Shown here: piece by piece, positions 1-12,800 of the stretch
Position numbering within the stretch: position 1 is the first letter of the stretch
Layout of the letters: each line of letters opens with the position of its first letter
Source of the DNA: Amphirosellinia nigrospora
Taxonomy: Eukaryota; Ascomycota; Sordariomycetes; Xylariales; Xylariaceae
DNA: 64,000 nt
Assembly (NCBI GenBank): GCA_004123355.1
Contig: SCHM01000004.1
Coordinates: forward strand, 4,801,017 to 4,865,016
Direction of reading: 5' to 3'
Position numbers and translations under genes: made by a program
Notes under the pieces: generated by a model
What the model was told of the DNA's origin: nothing
The model's database searches: none
The model's input: only the letters and a program-made list of their open reading frames with translations

Positions 1-304
1 GAGAGTCTTTCAGCATCTGCTCGAAGATAGCATCTAATGCCTGAAATAAATCTTCGTTTTCAAAAAGCACGTGGCCCTTATCGGATTGTATATATTTCAG
101 GAGATGAGGTTGCTGAAAAGTAGCATCCAGATCAGTGAACACTACAATACCCTCGAGGTTCGATTTAGTTGTTCTGCTGAGGTTTATATGTAATGTTAGC
201 TGGTACTAAATGTGGCGTGCGTTAGGTAGCTGCAAATATAACATAATTAAGATATTAAACCTTGATGGTCGTATCCAAAACCCTTCGGTGCGCGGCATAG
301 ACAT
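1..304 (-). CDS. 5' end of an unidentified leftward gene (partial)
   Basis: A reading frame on the minus strand runs off the left edge. It can start at the ATG at 304 (M-S-M-P-R-T-E-G-F-W), giving a 44-base first exon to 261. A possible intron at 260..177 has a weak GTTTAA donor but a good GCTAAC branch point and CTCAG acceptor. The second exon, from 176 to the edge, stays open for 58 codons and reads through F-T-D-L-D-A-T-F and ends near F-E-Q-M-L-K-D. The two exons join in frame. I recognise no family in about 70 residues. It is divergent from POL5, with about 300 bases between the starts. The start and donor are uncertain. Confidence 0.4.
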
Positions 305-608
305 ATATCTTGGATGTTAGTTAAGCGACAGACTTGGGGTAGGCTTCGAGGCGACCCAGTCAGGTCCTGTTCTCACCGCCTAACTCTTTGGAAAATATAG
401 GGAGCGGTGAGAAAGTCCCTGCATATTTTGCCGGGCAGAAAAATAGTTGCCCCACCACCCCGGTCGCATTGCTTAGCTCAAGCTTCGAGCCATGAATTAT
501 GTGCTGTGTGTATAAAAGCATTGATCTCCATTGGGTAGCATATTCCGATGACATGATATAAGTTCCCATTCTCTCCCCAAAAGTGATTAAACTAGAGAGC
601 TGCTCATT

Positions 609-3600
609 ATGGGAGGAAAGCGCAAGCGCGGCGCCAACAAGGCCGGTACCACGAACGGACAGCCGACACAGAAACGTCCCAAACCCAATGAAGCCATCAC
701 AAACAGCGCCGAATCCAAATCCCTCGACCTCGATAAATCCCCCTTTGCAGACGAAAACACCGGCGAGAACCGCAAGCGCGAGGCTAAGATATATGACTTA
801 CTTGGAAGTCTCGATAACGAGGAGCGTCTTGCCGCTGCCGATGCGCTGGTTATAGCATTGCTCGCTAGTTCGGAGCTCGCTCTGAAGAGACATCTTGAAA
901 AGCGATTGTTTCGCGGCCTCGCAAGCTCCCGCAATGCGTCCCGCCTCGGCTTTAGCCTCGTTCTCACCGAGATTCTACGCCAACTGTTTGGGCCATCGGA
1001 AATGGCCAAGACCAAGTTTTCTGGACTCACCTTTGACAAAGTGCTAAGCGTGTTGGTCGATGCAACGACGATCGGTGGAAACGTACCAGGCCAGGAAGAA
1101 CGAGACTACTACTTTGGTCAATTATTTGGTCTGCAATGCTTTGTTGAGGCTAAGATACTATTTACAGACAGCACTAGGTGGCCGAAAGCCCTGGAGTTGT
1201 TGCTCGAGATGGCCCAGAAAAAGGTCTGGATTCGATCACACTGTGGCTGGGTTATAGTGGAATGCTTGCCGCAGATGGGACAGGAAGGAGCGGAAGCGGC
1301 GCTTCAAAAGTTCTCTGACATTGGCTTGGGGAAGACGGCTGAGGGTGTCGGTATCTGGCTACGCGCTCGGAGTTGCTATCCAAGCATCAAAGTCCCATCG
1401 AAGCCTTGGGCTGACCCGTTAAGTCCTACTGCGCTCCCAGAAGTTGCGCGAGTATTGAAAGAGAATGTTGCGAACGATACTGGTGAAGATGCCGCGGCCC
1501 CGAAACTAAAACAGAGCAACTGGACAGCGCAACTTCATTTTGTGTGGGACTTAATCTTGGCGACCTTGGTAGAATCGAGCACTACAGACAAAAAGAACAT
1601 AAAAGAGCAAGCCAAGCTCTTTTGGACAACTGTGATTGATGGTAAGCACTGACCCTGGGTTCGCATTTTGGTTGACTCGTACTCGTGGCTCACTACTAGT
1701 AGATGGGCTCTTCTCTAAGAATGCTTCGGATGGTCAGAAGTTCCGCGGATTCATGATATTTCAGAAATATCTTCATGGCTTCGCTTCGGTAGATAAGTCG
1801 CTGGTCAAAGAGCTCTTTACGCGCAACTTGATGAAATGCTTGATTAATCAAGCGGCTAAGGAAGATCGCTATCTTCATCGCGCGGCTTTAAAAACTCTTC
1901 AATCAACCGAGAAAGCCGTTGAGTCTCACCCTGAGCTCCTGATACCTATCTTAAAAGAGCTGATAGGTAAATTTGGTCTCTACGACTTTGATCAACGCAC
2001 TGCTTCTAAGACGCTCGAAAACCTATTACAATGGGTCACCCCAGCCAATTCAAAGAAGGTTCTTAAGCTTCTTCGTGAGCCTGTTTTGCACTTAAACGAG
2101 TAAGATGATCCTAATTCGCGTCGTCCGTGTTTATTCTTACCCAATTCTAGCTCACCCGACGATGCTGAAAAGCTGCGACAAGCTTATGCAGACTACGTTT
2201 TTAAGATGGCCATTCAGGCTAAAGCACCCGACACTAACGGTAGTGACTCCGACGACAAAAATGCTCTTGAGATCGGTATCAAAGAGCTGGCGTCTTGTGC
2301 TTATTCTACGGAAGAAGAATTCATACCACCCTTTCCGAAAAGACTAGGGATATATTTCGCAGCCGACTCTCCTCTGCTTTTTCGAAAGTATCCAAGCAGC
2401 ATAACAACACGAAATATCTCTGCGATGCTGTCAGATCACTGAAGCCGACGGCCGTAGCAATGAGTGACGAGATTGAGGCTGAACGCAAAGGTGCCTTGAA
2501 AGTGATGGCCAAGCTCCTCAAGTCACCCACCAAATCAGGTAATAGCGATAGCGATCTGTCCGCTGGGCTTGCTCTACTTTATGCAACTACTCTTTTACAA
2601 TTGTACAACGGTGCGCCAGACGCACTTAGCATCCTACAAGACCTCGAAGCTTGCTCCGAGAAAACGAGGAGCAAAGAAGCCGGGGCCTCAGAACTTCTGG
2701 TGGAGATTCTTCTTGCTTTAGTGCCCCGGCAATCACCTATGCTGCGTCAAATTAGTGAGCAGGTTTTTGAAGCATTTGCCTCACAGATATCATCTGAAGC
2801 CCTTCAATTCCTTGCAGAGCATTTGCTAGCCGAAGAGAATACAAGAGGTTACCAGGCCTTGTTTGAAAACGGCGACGAAGATGCAGAGATGGATGACGCT
2901 GCAGATTCCGATTCTGGTAACGGTAGCGGAGGGTCGGATGAAGACGAGATTTCTGAGATCGGCTCTGACGTTGAGTTTGTGACCCTAAATGGAGCAGATA
3001 TGACGTCAGACGGAGATGTGGACGAGGAACACGGTGAAGGAGACGAGGAGAAAGAGAAAGACGATGACGATGAAGAAGAGCCTGAAGACGCCCGACTTGC
3101 TGCACTGGATGATGCCCTTGCCAAAGTCCTCAATAGTCATCGCCTCGATAAAGATGAAGATGCTGAGTCATCCGATGATGACTCAGACATGACCGATTCT
3201 GAGATGATGGCATTGGACGAAAAGCTTGTTGATGTTTTCAGGAGTCGGATCAAGAATGCCAAGAAAAAGGACGAGAAGAAAGACGCCAAAGAGTCTGTCG
3301 TTCTCTTCAAGCACAGAGTGTTGGATTGGCTCAACATATACGTCAAACAAGAAGCGTCGAATGCTCTTGCCTTCAGCCTTCTGCTACCACTTTTGGAACT
3401 TGTACGGACGACGACTACTAAACCACTCGCTAATAAAGCGATAAGCATTCTCACAGATTTTTCTAAGGCGTCCAAGAAGACCCGCAGCAAAGATACGCAA
3501 GTTGACGTAGAAGATCAGATGAAGCTGTTAACAGATATCCACAAGGAGGCCTCTAAAGATAATTCACACGCTTTTGGTAAGGCTGCATCGACGGCAAGTT

Positions 3601-3782
3601 TATTGGTCGCATCCAATTTGTGGGCTGCTGACCAGGAGAACGTCGATCGCATCAACTCTGCGTATGCAGAGACGTTTACGGATTGCCAAAAGGGCAAAAT
3701 AAAAATACAGGGTGCTTTCTTCTCCGACTGGGTGAACTGGGGTATGGGCCACGCCAACAATAGTAATAGCACAGGGGAATAG
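609..3782 (+). CDS. POL5: POL5 / MYBBP1A-like nucleolar protein
   Basis: POL5 (called DNA polymerase V, but acting in rRNA synthesis and ribosome assembly) is a nucleolar HEAT-type helical protein. The start M-G-G-K-R-K-R-G is followed by the conserved K-I-Y-D-L-L-G-S-L block. The exons are about 609..1641, 1703..2099 and 2151..3782. The introns have GTAAGC and GTAAGA donors; the first acceptor could also be three bases upstream. A long Asp/Glu tract lies at about 2870-3220, as is typical of the family. The conserved stretch L-S-E-K-T-R-D-I-F-R-S-R-L resumes one frame away at about 2335, beside a CCC/TTT run, so one base seems missing there. Otherwise the gene is complete, at about 1,020 residues. 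Identity is by family recognition; the frame change is probably a sequence error. Confidence 0.88.
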
Positions 3783-4692
3783 AAGCTACTGGGCAGATTT
3801 GTACCTCAAATATCTAGAGCTTCAAAAGTTGTTCTCTGATCATCATGGATACCCCTCGAACACAAGCTTACATGTAAAAATATATATATGGATATCCCCT
3901 GACCTAGTCAACGTCCCATTCAAACGATCCTATAAACTCTGAACTCAATTTGTCGCCGTACTAGCGAATAATTGCGCATTTATTTTTAATGAGTGATCGA
4001 AACCTCACATTCTCTTATCTTATCGAGGTGCCGAGTTCCGTATAGTGGCACTGCGAGGTGATGCAGGTGGCGTGTATCTTTTCTATCTACTCGCCTATCA
4101 CATACTCGTATCATGTCCATGAGAATGTCAAACCAGAGTAGCTCCAATAGAAATTAGTAGATAAACGAGATCGGGGACCAAGGATAGACCCGCGACCCGG
4201 ATCTGGATCGCTGCGGTATTACGACAAAAATCGCCGAAAAGGGGGCGGTTGGGAGCAAATGTAGGTATACTACAGTCGGTGCATAACTCCTGCTACTCAT
4301 CAAGGCGTTGGGGGTTGAATAGGGCCATTTTCTTTAATTTTACTCCTTATCTAAGTAGACTACCTACTAAATTTTATAGAAAGAGTGGCGTTCCCATTCG
4401 TTACTTACGAGTCTAAGACTTTCTCGACGTCTTTGGTCTAGCTTGGCCCTATCATCGCACTTCCATCACGAAAGCATACATCTATAGCACCGTACGGGAT
4501 CGTTGAGGGGAAGGGCTTTTCTTTTTTCGTCTTGTGTCCGTCCCGTCGGTGAGTGTTTTACGCCAACACTCGACATCGTGTCGTTAAGAATAAGAGATGT
4601 CGACGTGCAGTATCTATAAATCAATAATCCTTTCGCTTTCGGGTTGTCCGATTAGGTATGCCTGTTCTACATGATTTAGACACAGCCGTACC
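3783..4692. other. intergenic, 0.9 kb
   Basis: Spacer between POL5 and the next rightward gene. It should hold the POL5 terminator and the promoter of the membrane-protein gene. I see an AT-rich stretch after 3880 and pyrimidine-rich DNA around 4500-4560, but no convincing gene or RNA. Confidence 0.5.
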
Positions 4693-7237
4693 ATGAACGC
4701 CCTCAGCGTCGGGAGTTACTTCCCGCAACTTGCCGGCTTGCCAGTCGATCCGCCGGATCCGCGACCCGCCTCCCTCGGTGGCCAGAGCTTTACGCATTGC
4801 TGTCTCATCGCATTAAACGAGTCGCTTGTTGTTCGCGATGGGAACCTCTCGTATGCTAGTTCTTCTTTCGTCGACCCTAGTGTCTCTATTGAGGATCTGC
4901 TGGACGCGGCGCAGAATAAGGCGTTCCCGTGCGGGGCCGAGTTCATCGGCGAAAAAAGGGGTGCGCCGGTTATAAGTGGTACGTAGGAAGGCTGACTGAT
5001 TTGGCTTTACTCCCTGGATGAACATCGCATATTAAGTTAATAGTATTGTTCTCCTTGGATTCGTGTTACTCACATCTCACTCAACGATCTCTCTAACAAC
5101 CGATAGTGACATATACATGGTGCAGGGAAAAATGCCCAGGGTGGGAGATATCGCACTTCAACGTGCTGCAACAATGGGTCGGGCCCCTAGTCCAATTCAT
5201 CGTACCGTGTCTGGCGTTCTGCACCAACGTGCCGCGGACGCGGAAACTCGCGATCCCGGACATCGTGTTCAAGGCGCACCCACGGACTGTCGTCGGGTTC
5301 GCGACGTACTGGGTCCGCCTCCTTGGCGCCCTCGTCATCACCCTGCTCGACACGGTGGTGTGGCTGTCTATCTGCTTCGCCTTCGCGGGGCCTATGCTTC
5401 TCAGCGCGGTTTACGAGTATGCTCTCGACCGCAAGGTCCTCGAGTTTCTCTCGCCGCCCAAGGGAAACCCGCCTAAGATCCCGATGAGACTACGGGCGCA
5501 GTTGTTGTTGGCTGTCGTCTGTGGGAACATCCGGATGGCGATGCGCGAGAGGGCGGATGAGGGTGGTGGGCAGGCTACCCGTGTTGATAGTGGTTTGGAC
5601 GACCCTGAGAGCAAGACGGCTGTGTCCCATTCCCATAGGCTTGTACACAACAGTATCTGGAAGCGCATCATGACTATGGTGGATGAATACGAGGCGATGA
5701 GGATGGATGGAAGTGGGAGCGTACCTCGAGTCGTCTCGTTGCCCACTAAGCTTAAGTCATTGTTGAATTCTCAAGCGAGGTGAGTTCACCCATCATACTT
5801 ATTGAGTCTTTTCGGGGCCGCTTGCTTATTTAGCTTTACGTGCTGGTAGTTTTGGATCAACCGTTGGTGCTTCGATATTGTTCTTCGTCGGTGGTTTCAT
5901 CTACACCGTCATAGACAGCGACAGCAGTTTAGGAGATAACGATACGGCCCATGCTCTGGCACTCGGCATGTGTAAGTCTGCCACTCCTCAATTGTATACT
6001 TGCCGGCACTTCCCCAACACCAAATTCTGATCCTGACTGAGGTGCAAGGGTGGATGGTGATACCATGCCTAGCAATCATAGCCTGCGCCATGCTCGCGGC
6101 CAACAGCCCAAGCACCCTCGACGGCATCGTCTACGACGGCGCAAACACGGCGTCGCCCGACGAATACGAGGCGAGCTTCCTAGCCTCGCGCATCCAGGCG
6201 GCCAAGGCGCACAAGCCAGTCGCCGCGATCCTGCGAGTGGTAGAAGGGTACAATCCCGTCGAGACGGCGTTCGAGGGCCGCTTCCGCACGGTCACGCTCT
6301 GGAAGCGCGGCCTGAACAAGCGCAACTGGGTGCAGGAGGCTGTCAATGACTACGAGGACTCCATGACGCTCCATCGCCTGGGCAAGGGGATATCGCCCCG
6401 CAAACTCCGCGCGAGGCTCACGCTGAATGCTCTGGATTGCTCGTATGTGGCTGTTGTGTCCCTCTTTCTAGTCCTCACGCCGCGGAGTGGGCTTTCGGTA
6501 AGCTGAGTCGTGTTGCTCGATCCCCTCTCTTTATTGTCATGGTTTCGCATCTTTCCGTGTTGTATAGCATCCGGATGGAGGAAAATAGAAAAAGTTCATC
6601 GCTAATAAACCACACTTATATCGCGTAGTGCCGTACCTTGACATATCTCGTCTATGCTATTAGCCAGGTGTGCGAGATGGTCCTGTGGTCTCTCGCGGCG
6701 CGGCTTCGGATCAAGTACGGCAACCGGTGGTCTGAGTCGACTCCGATTGCCAAGCGTGTCTGTTGGTACGGGCAGGTATTCGTCGGATTCTTTTCAATAT
6801 TCGCTGCTGTAGGAGGATCGATCTTACAACTGCTTGGTGTGTACAGAACCTGTCTTTGTCAAGTAAGAGATCTGTCTCGTCTCGATTCAAACTTATCATA
6901 TTACCGTCCTACTGCAGTATTCATATCCTTCCCTGAAATAAAATGAGGGGGTTTTCTCGGAAGACCAAAGAACGCGTGCTAATATTCGCTTTTCCTTTCT
7001 ATCTCTCAGGTCCCCGCGACATTGTGGCCGTACCTAAATAGCCCAGACGTCTATTTCCCACTAAGCACCAACAGCCGAGCTGCCATTGAAGCCGCCGAAG
7101 CATGGTGGACCGTCACCGGAAGCACCGCGGTTGGCTTGATAAGCATCGTCACTGCACTCGCATGGTGGCATCAACGGCGGTTACGGAAGGTGTTTAGGGA
7201 TGAAGCGGACAAGCTAGAATTCGACGAGATATACTGA
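4693..7237 (+). CDS. polytopic membrane protein, unknown function
   Basis: Six exons join in frame without any break: 4693..4978, 5107..5779, 5850..5971, 6049..6497, 6629..6862 and 7010..7237, giving 663 residues. All donors are GT and all acceptors AG. The N-terminal 95 residues are soluble-looking. Exon 2 opens with a Cys motif (W-C-R-E-K-C-P-G-W). At least seven hydrophobic segments follow: two or three in exon 2 (around W-V-G-P-L-V-Q-F-I-V and V-I-T-L-L-D-T-V-V-W-L), one in exon 3, one at the start and one at the end of exon 4, one in exon 5 and one in exon 6. The C-terminus is short and charged. I know of similar uncharacterised multi-spanning proteins in Sordariomycetes but cannot name a family, so transporter, channel and sensor all remain open. 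The exon structure is well supported. Confidence 0.75.
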
Positions 7238-7631
7238 ACTGGTCATCCCAAATCGCGCCGAGGTCCAACGGAATCGAAGGCCTGCGTGCATTGGAATTTA
7301 TCACTAGGGGCATCCTTGAGTTATTAGTAGCGTTTGCATTCCATTTTGAAGATAAGATATTGAATTTGCGCGGTATAGCTTGGCTATGCTAACCTCGGCA
7401 GATTTGGTTGGAAACCGTAGGTGTTCTAAGCACCAAATGCATCATCAGTATTGGATAAATATACATAGATCTCCGTAATAGACCCGTCCCAAATAAAAGC
7501 ACCGCGAAAGTATGTAGTATGATGATTGCCCGTCTAGGATAGATTAACTCCAAACAATGCACGAACTGATAATGCGGGTATCTCAACTTTTCCGAAACCC
7601 TAACGCCGACGCCATCTAGCAAATCAACCAT
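7238..7631. other. convergent intergenic spacer
   Basis: Shared 3' region between the membrane-protein gene (rightward) and DRN1 (leftward). It should carry both polyadenylation regions. No further gene seen. Confidence 0.5.
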
Positions 7632-9397
7632 CTACTCTTCTAGACTGAAGTTCCACGGTTTGAAAGCGGCCTGGAACCTCTCGACGTCCTCAACCTCCTC
7701 CGCAGTGGCCTGGGCTACGTCACGCCACGATAATCGGGCTTCGAGGCCGAGAAGCTTTGCCATAACTCGACGGCCAAATTGCAAATCAAAACGGAAACTG
7801 TCGTCTAGCCGCATGACAAGCTCCTTGCTCTGGATGCCGGTTTCTCCATCATCAGACCAGATCCACACACGGAAGAAATCGCTGGGTTCGTTGATAGCGG
7901 GGCCGAGATTCGTTTCCTCAAAAGTGGGATATTTCTGGTTCTCGGCTTCCACTTTGAAACTGGCCTCAACAAGGCCCTTACGAATCAGGTGAAACGATAC
8001 AGGCATGAACTGCCAGTGAACGTGAATGCCCCTTTGGCGACTAATTTCCCAAGTGACAGCACCAAGTTTGTGCTTAGACTGTGAAGCTACCATCGCTTGC
8101 ATAGCTTCCTTGAATCGGGTCATCTCTGTGAAAACATTATCGGCGTCGACCCCCATCGCCTGGAATGTGGGTTCGTGAGAGAGCGGCACGATCAACTGGT
8201 GACAAGGGAATGAGAGACCTGAAGAGGCAAAATAATCCTGACTGGGGAGGGGACCTTTGGCGGTGGTCACATATGCTTCTGTGCCAATGCAGCAGATCAT
8301 GTGCGTATTTATCTCCACGTTACTTAGGCAGAAGAAGCAGCGATCTGGGCCGGGGGGAGGCGATTGTCTGCGCCGCTTATGCCGACCGCCCTCACGCTGG
8401 CCGCGACTATCGCCAAACCGGTTGAATTGTCCGGCATCATTCGGCGCTGGGCGCTTCTTTGTCTTGGAGAGAAACGGGGAAGGGGTACAACCGGCAGGTA
8501 CAGAAGTGATAGACTCTGCAGGGGCGATATTGAAGGCATAGAGCGCTTTGGCTTTGGAGGCGTTGCCGAAGGGCGCTAGTGATATGAACCGAGTTATGGC
8601 CTTGTTGTCGGACTCGTCACCGGTAGGGGTGTGTAAGAACGGTTCACGCTCGTAGAAAAATGGGCCAGGTGATGCCGAGAAGTGGTATCGTGGTTTCAGC
8701 GCGGCGCAGAGCTCTGCTATCTCTTCTGAGGCTAGTATCGTGTCCTTGTTTTCCGGTGCGACGGCTACACCAGAGTTGACTGTAATAGCCGTGGGCCAGG
8801 GCGTAGTGAGGAGGATATCTGCATTGTTGGCGCCTCGTAATGCCTTCGCATCGCCGGATGTATGAAAAGGAAGGTGCTGTTCCTTTGACTGGCCGCCGAC
8901 GATGGATGCGTCTAACGCGCCACCCATAGTGACGATGCGCACTCCATCGGATGTCTTGGTTATGCTTCGCTTGCCGAGATAATGGAGATTCTCGCAAATC
9001 TAGACATATACACGTTAGCACAAAAGAAGTTCCGGATCGGTCAAGACCGGGAGAGGTGCAATTTGGATCTCACATCTTCATCCTTCTCAATGCGCTCAAC
9101 TACGGCCTGGGGCAAAGGTGATGTGCCGACGGTAAAGTAGGTTGAAATAGGCACGCGGATCGCGCCGTTTAGGAGATTGTTGAGAATTTCGTCTTCTTGA
9201 TCGGCGGCGAAGAGATTGCCGGTGACGATGGCGAAGGAGAAGTTCTGCTTTTTATGCAGTGTCTCCAGCTTTGCGAAAGCCTCTTGAAGCTTACCAGCTG
9301 GGCTGCCGAGTACAAGCCTGTCGAAGAGGTGGTTAGTAGTCTGTAAGTCACTAAATGTTTGCTTGACAGGAATAAAATCCTACACTTTGGCTGCCAT
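7632..9397 (-). CDS. DRN1: CwfJ-family protein (DRN1 / CWF19L1 homologue)
   Basis: This family works with the lariat-debranching enzyme and late spliceosomes in the nucleus. Three exons read in frame: 9397..9384, 9317..9074 and 8999..7632, giving 541 residues. The N-terminus is a metallophosphatase-like domain (V-L-V-L-G-S-P-A-G-K-L, then I-V-T-G-N-L-F). The middle has a basic linker (K-R-R-R). The CwfJ-C1 domain begins at C-F-F-C-L-S-N and continues with H-Q-L-I-V-P-L-S-H, and the H-V-H-W-Q-F-M-P histidine motif of HIT-like folds is present. The CwfJ-C2 region ends with F-K-P-W-N-F. The 14-base first coding exon is easy to miss. The start lies 406 bases from the UTP20 start on the other strand. 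No breaks. Confidence 0.88.
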
Positions 9398-9803
9398 GGT
9401 TTGCGACGGGAGGTGATGCTTGGAGTAGGTGGCAGGATATTTAGAGATGTTTATATAACACGGCGCATGATGTTGGTGATGCAGAGCTCGAAGCGCGGCA
9501 GCTTAGGTGAGTGCCCATCTAGGTACCTGCCTACCTTATGTAGGAAGGTCTGCTATGTGCTAGCGTGCAAGTGGAGTGCAGAACCTTATATTGTAGGTGC
9601 CTTATCGCCCTTATCTGCCCGCATTAGCGCTCCCGAGCTTGAAAAAAAGTTGAGTTCGGGGACTTCCTTCCCTAGGATGCGATTTCAATGGTGGGGCGAG
9701 TGCTTGCAACTCTCACATTCTCACATATCTACCACTCTTTGACAGGCAGGCCCTCTGCTGCCAACCATATTCTGCCGAGTGTTTGGATAGGAAGGTAGTC
9801 AAG
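9398..9803. promoter_or_regulatory. bidirectional promoter between DRN1 and UTP20
   Basis: About 405 bases separate two divergent start codons, so the promoters must lie here or overlap. The stretch has a TAGGTACCTGCCTACCTTA-like palindromic element near 9519-9538, a motif type that recurs in other spacers of this window. No TATA box at a convincing position. Confidence 0.5.
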
Positions 9804-12800
9804 ATGCCAGCAACACAATCTGGACGGGTGTTTAAGTCCCGCAAGGGCAAAACGGCAGGGACGCCACATCAGAAGAATCATCGGTGGGAGTCCTTCACGA
9901 AAAAGATATCCAAGCTCCATTCGCTCGATCCGCTCCGCCGCGTTCGCCGCCATGACCTCGACACCGAAGACCTCGAGGCCACTACCTCATATCTCAGGAA
10001 CGGCTTGGAGAAATGGGCCGAGCTCAACCTCTCTAAGAGATTTACCTTGTTCAAGCGGGAGCTACAGCCTCTCTGTGATAGCCTGCCGCAAATACTGCAT
10101 TTCGAAGAGCGAATTATGGACATTCTCGACAAATATATATCAGCACAAGACTTGGAATCGCTAGAGCCCTTGCTCGACCTCCTGACGGCCTTTGCGCATG
10201 ATCTGGGTACGCGCTTCGAGAAGCACTACTCACGGGCGCTCTCTCTCATCATACAACTCGCCAGTCGGCCCCAGGACGCAGCCGTCGTGGAGTGGACGTT
10301 TGCTTGTCTGGCCTTTTTGTTTAAATATCTCTCGAAACTCCTCGTTCCGGATTTGAGGCCAACCTATGACTTGCTTGCGCCATTGTTGGGGAAGGCTCGG
10401 AACCCGGCCCATATTGCCAAGTTTGCTGCCGAGGCTTTGAGCTTTTTGGTGAAGAAGGCTGCGGCCCCGGCAAATAGGGAAAAGGCACTGGATCCATTCA
10501 TTCAGCACGTTCGTGATGATTTTGCTGCTAGCAGGGACAGCCGACATTTAGAGTTATATTATCATGGGCTAATGACCATGTTTGCAGAGGCGATAAAGGG
10601 TCAGGGCTATGGTTTGCATACATCCGGACCTGATATCGTCAAGGCGTTAGTTCGTTCCGTGCCAAATGATCAATGCCTTTCTTTGGAGCCGATTAACTGG
10701 TCTGAAGTTGTCTGTGGCGTGCTTGTCAGTCTAGTTCACCACACAACCTCTGAGACATTTCTCCCGATTCCCAAAGCCATTGCCGATGCAGTAATGAGCG
10801 ATGAGTCTCGGGCTGAGCTTCCTCTGCGTAATGCTCTCTACATCAGATGTTTGGGGGTAATATCAGGTGTGCGGAAGGGTACGCGCATTGCTGACTGGCA
10901 GCCTATTCTTATCGCTCTGTTGCAATCTCTTGAGCCCATATCAAAGAAGCCTGGTATCCTCGAGACAGCTCAGTCAACAGCTGTATGGCAGCAAATCCTC
11001 GTGAATACTGCTATAGTGTGGCAACAGGCGCCGATGGATATAATAATCCCCTACATCACTGAATTTACCGCTGTTATGACTCGTGAGCCATTGATCACTT
11101 GGTTTATACCATTCTGCTCGTATTTCTCCGATTTGGACTATGCCCGCTTCCGGAGCTTGTTCCTAAAGTCGTTTCAAAAGTAGGTTGTTACACCTGTGTC
11201 CCCTACAGCAATGAAGCTAATTCAGGGTGTAGATTCGTGGTCCAACATTGGTCCCAGGGCTCTAACCAGGACATGCTCTGTGTCTTTTTGCCGCACATGA
11301 TCGAGTCTCATGGTTTACCTAACTCTGGGGATACAGATGCATTCTCATTACCGCAATCGTGGCAGGATCAGATTGTCAGCAAATTCGAGCGATTAGAGGT
11401 CTCCCCTTTCCCCGAGCAAAGTGCATCGGGCGCATACGATAAAGACCCCAAAACGTGGCGTGACAAATGCTTGCCTAAATATTCAGCCTTACTGCGTCTT
11501 TTAGAGTTGACTACTGTTCGACCGTCGACTATCGGGCCTATCGCTGACGTTTTGTTAAGAAAGCTAAAGCTTGCATTGAGACCCTCGCACTCCCCGCTCA
11601 CCGAAGAAGCTCGCTTTATCGTTAGCCAAGGCTTTTCTGCTTACCTTCGAATGAGTAAGGCAACTGGGCAACTGGACTCTTCCCTGGCGCCACTGCTCAG
11701 AGCAGCCACTCCCCGATATTATCGTCTGACGGGGTTTCTAGAAGCGCTACTCGTCTATGAAACGATGAATGTCCGTGATGAAAGTCCACAGTCTCAGAGT
11801 GATGACAGCGCAAGTCCCGAGGGAGAACTGGATCCATTCCTTCATTGCCTGATTCAAAATTTATCAATGCCATCGCATGATCATCGACTAGCGTCTTTAC
11901 GTCTGCTTAGCAAGCTTGATATAGCGCCAGATGAGCTAGAATGCCTTGCACTTATGCTGCAAACCGAAGAGACTCCCGTGGATCTCCAAAACGGTCGGGC
12001 TTTGTCAATGCATATGCGTAATCTTGCTGTTGCGTATCCAAACTTAAGCGAAAGCTCCTGGCTTCGGCATGCTATACCTTCCTTTTTGTTTGGGCTTTTG
12101 ACGGTACAAATGACGCCTATCTGGGATTCTGCGGTGGAATCTTTAAAACAAATCAGCCAGACAAAAGTTGGAGAGGATGTTATTTGTGAAATCGCCTTCA
12201 AATGGATCGACATCCCATCCAAGCGGTGGAAGGTTCTAGTGGCGCTACGATTGCGCGCAAATACGGCCAAACTGACTTCGAATGCACAAATCTTTCAAGC
12301 CTCCACAGCCGAGCCGAGGATGCGGATCACGTAATCAACAACGCCTCAGACCTTATTCTAGAGTTATTCGAAAGAGGTCAGGAAACTGTCCCAGAAACAC
12401 CCGTCAACGCACGATCGCAAGCTCTCAAAGTCTTCTTAGCTTCGCCTGCTCTTGCGGAACGGAGATCTCGAAAATTAGTCCCTATCTTCCTTTCATGGAG
12501 CTTGGCACCTGAGGATGAAGATGTCCAAGAGGAAGTGGGCGAAGTTGGTGCAGATAGATCATGGTCTCTTTTCGATAAGAAGACTATGATTGGGGTGTTT
12601 GCCCAGTTCTCAAACCCCAAAGTGCTTTTCCAAAGTCAGCAAGTTTATGATGCGCTACTCGTGTTGCTTTCGAATGGTGACATCGAGGTACAAAAATCGG
12701 CCCTCAAGGCTATTTTGACATGGAAGCAAGAAGGTGTCAAACCGTACCAAGAAAGCTTAGAATATTTACTCGATGAAGCTCGGTTTAAAACGAACTCACG

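Noticed and set aside
2849-3133. Ser-rich leftward frame of 94 codons
   Set aside because: It is the antisense of the POL5 Asp/Glu tract.
6131-6374. Antisense frames over the membrane-protein gene
   Set aside because: The sense frame joins perfectly with five other exons.
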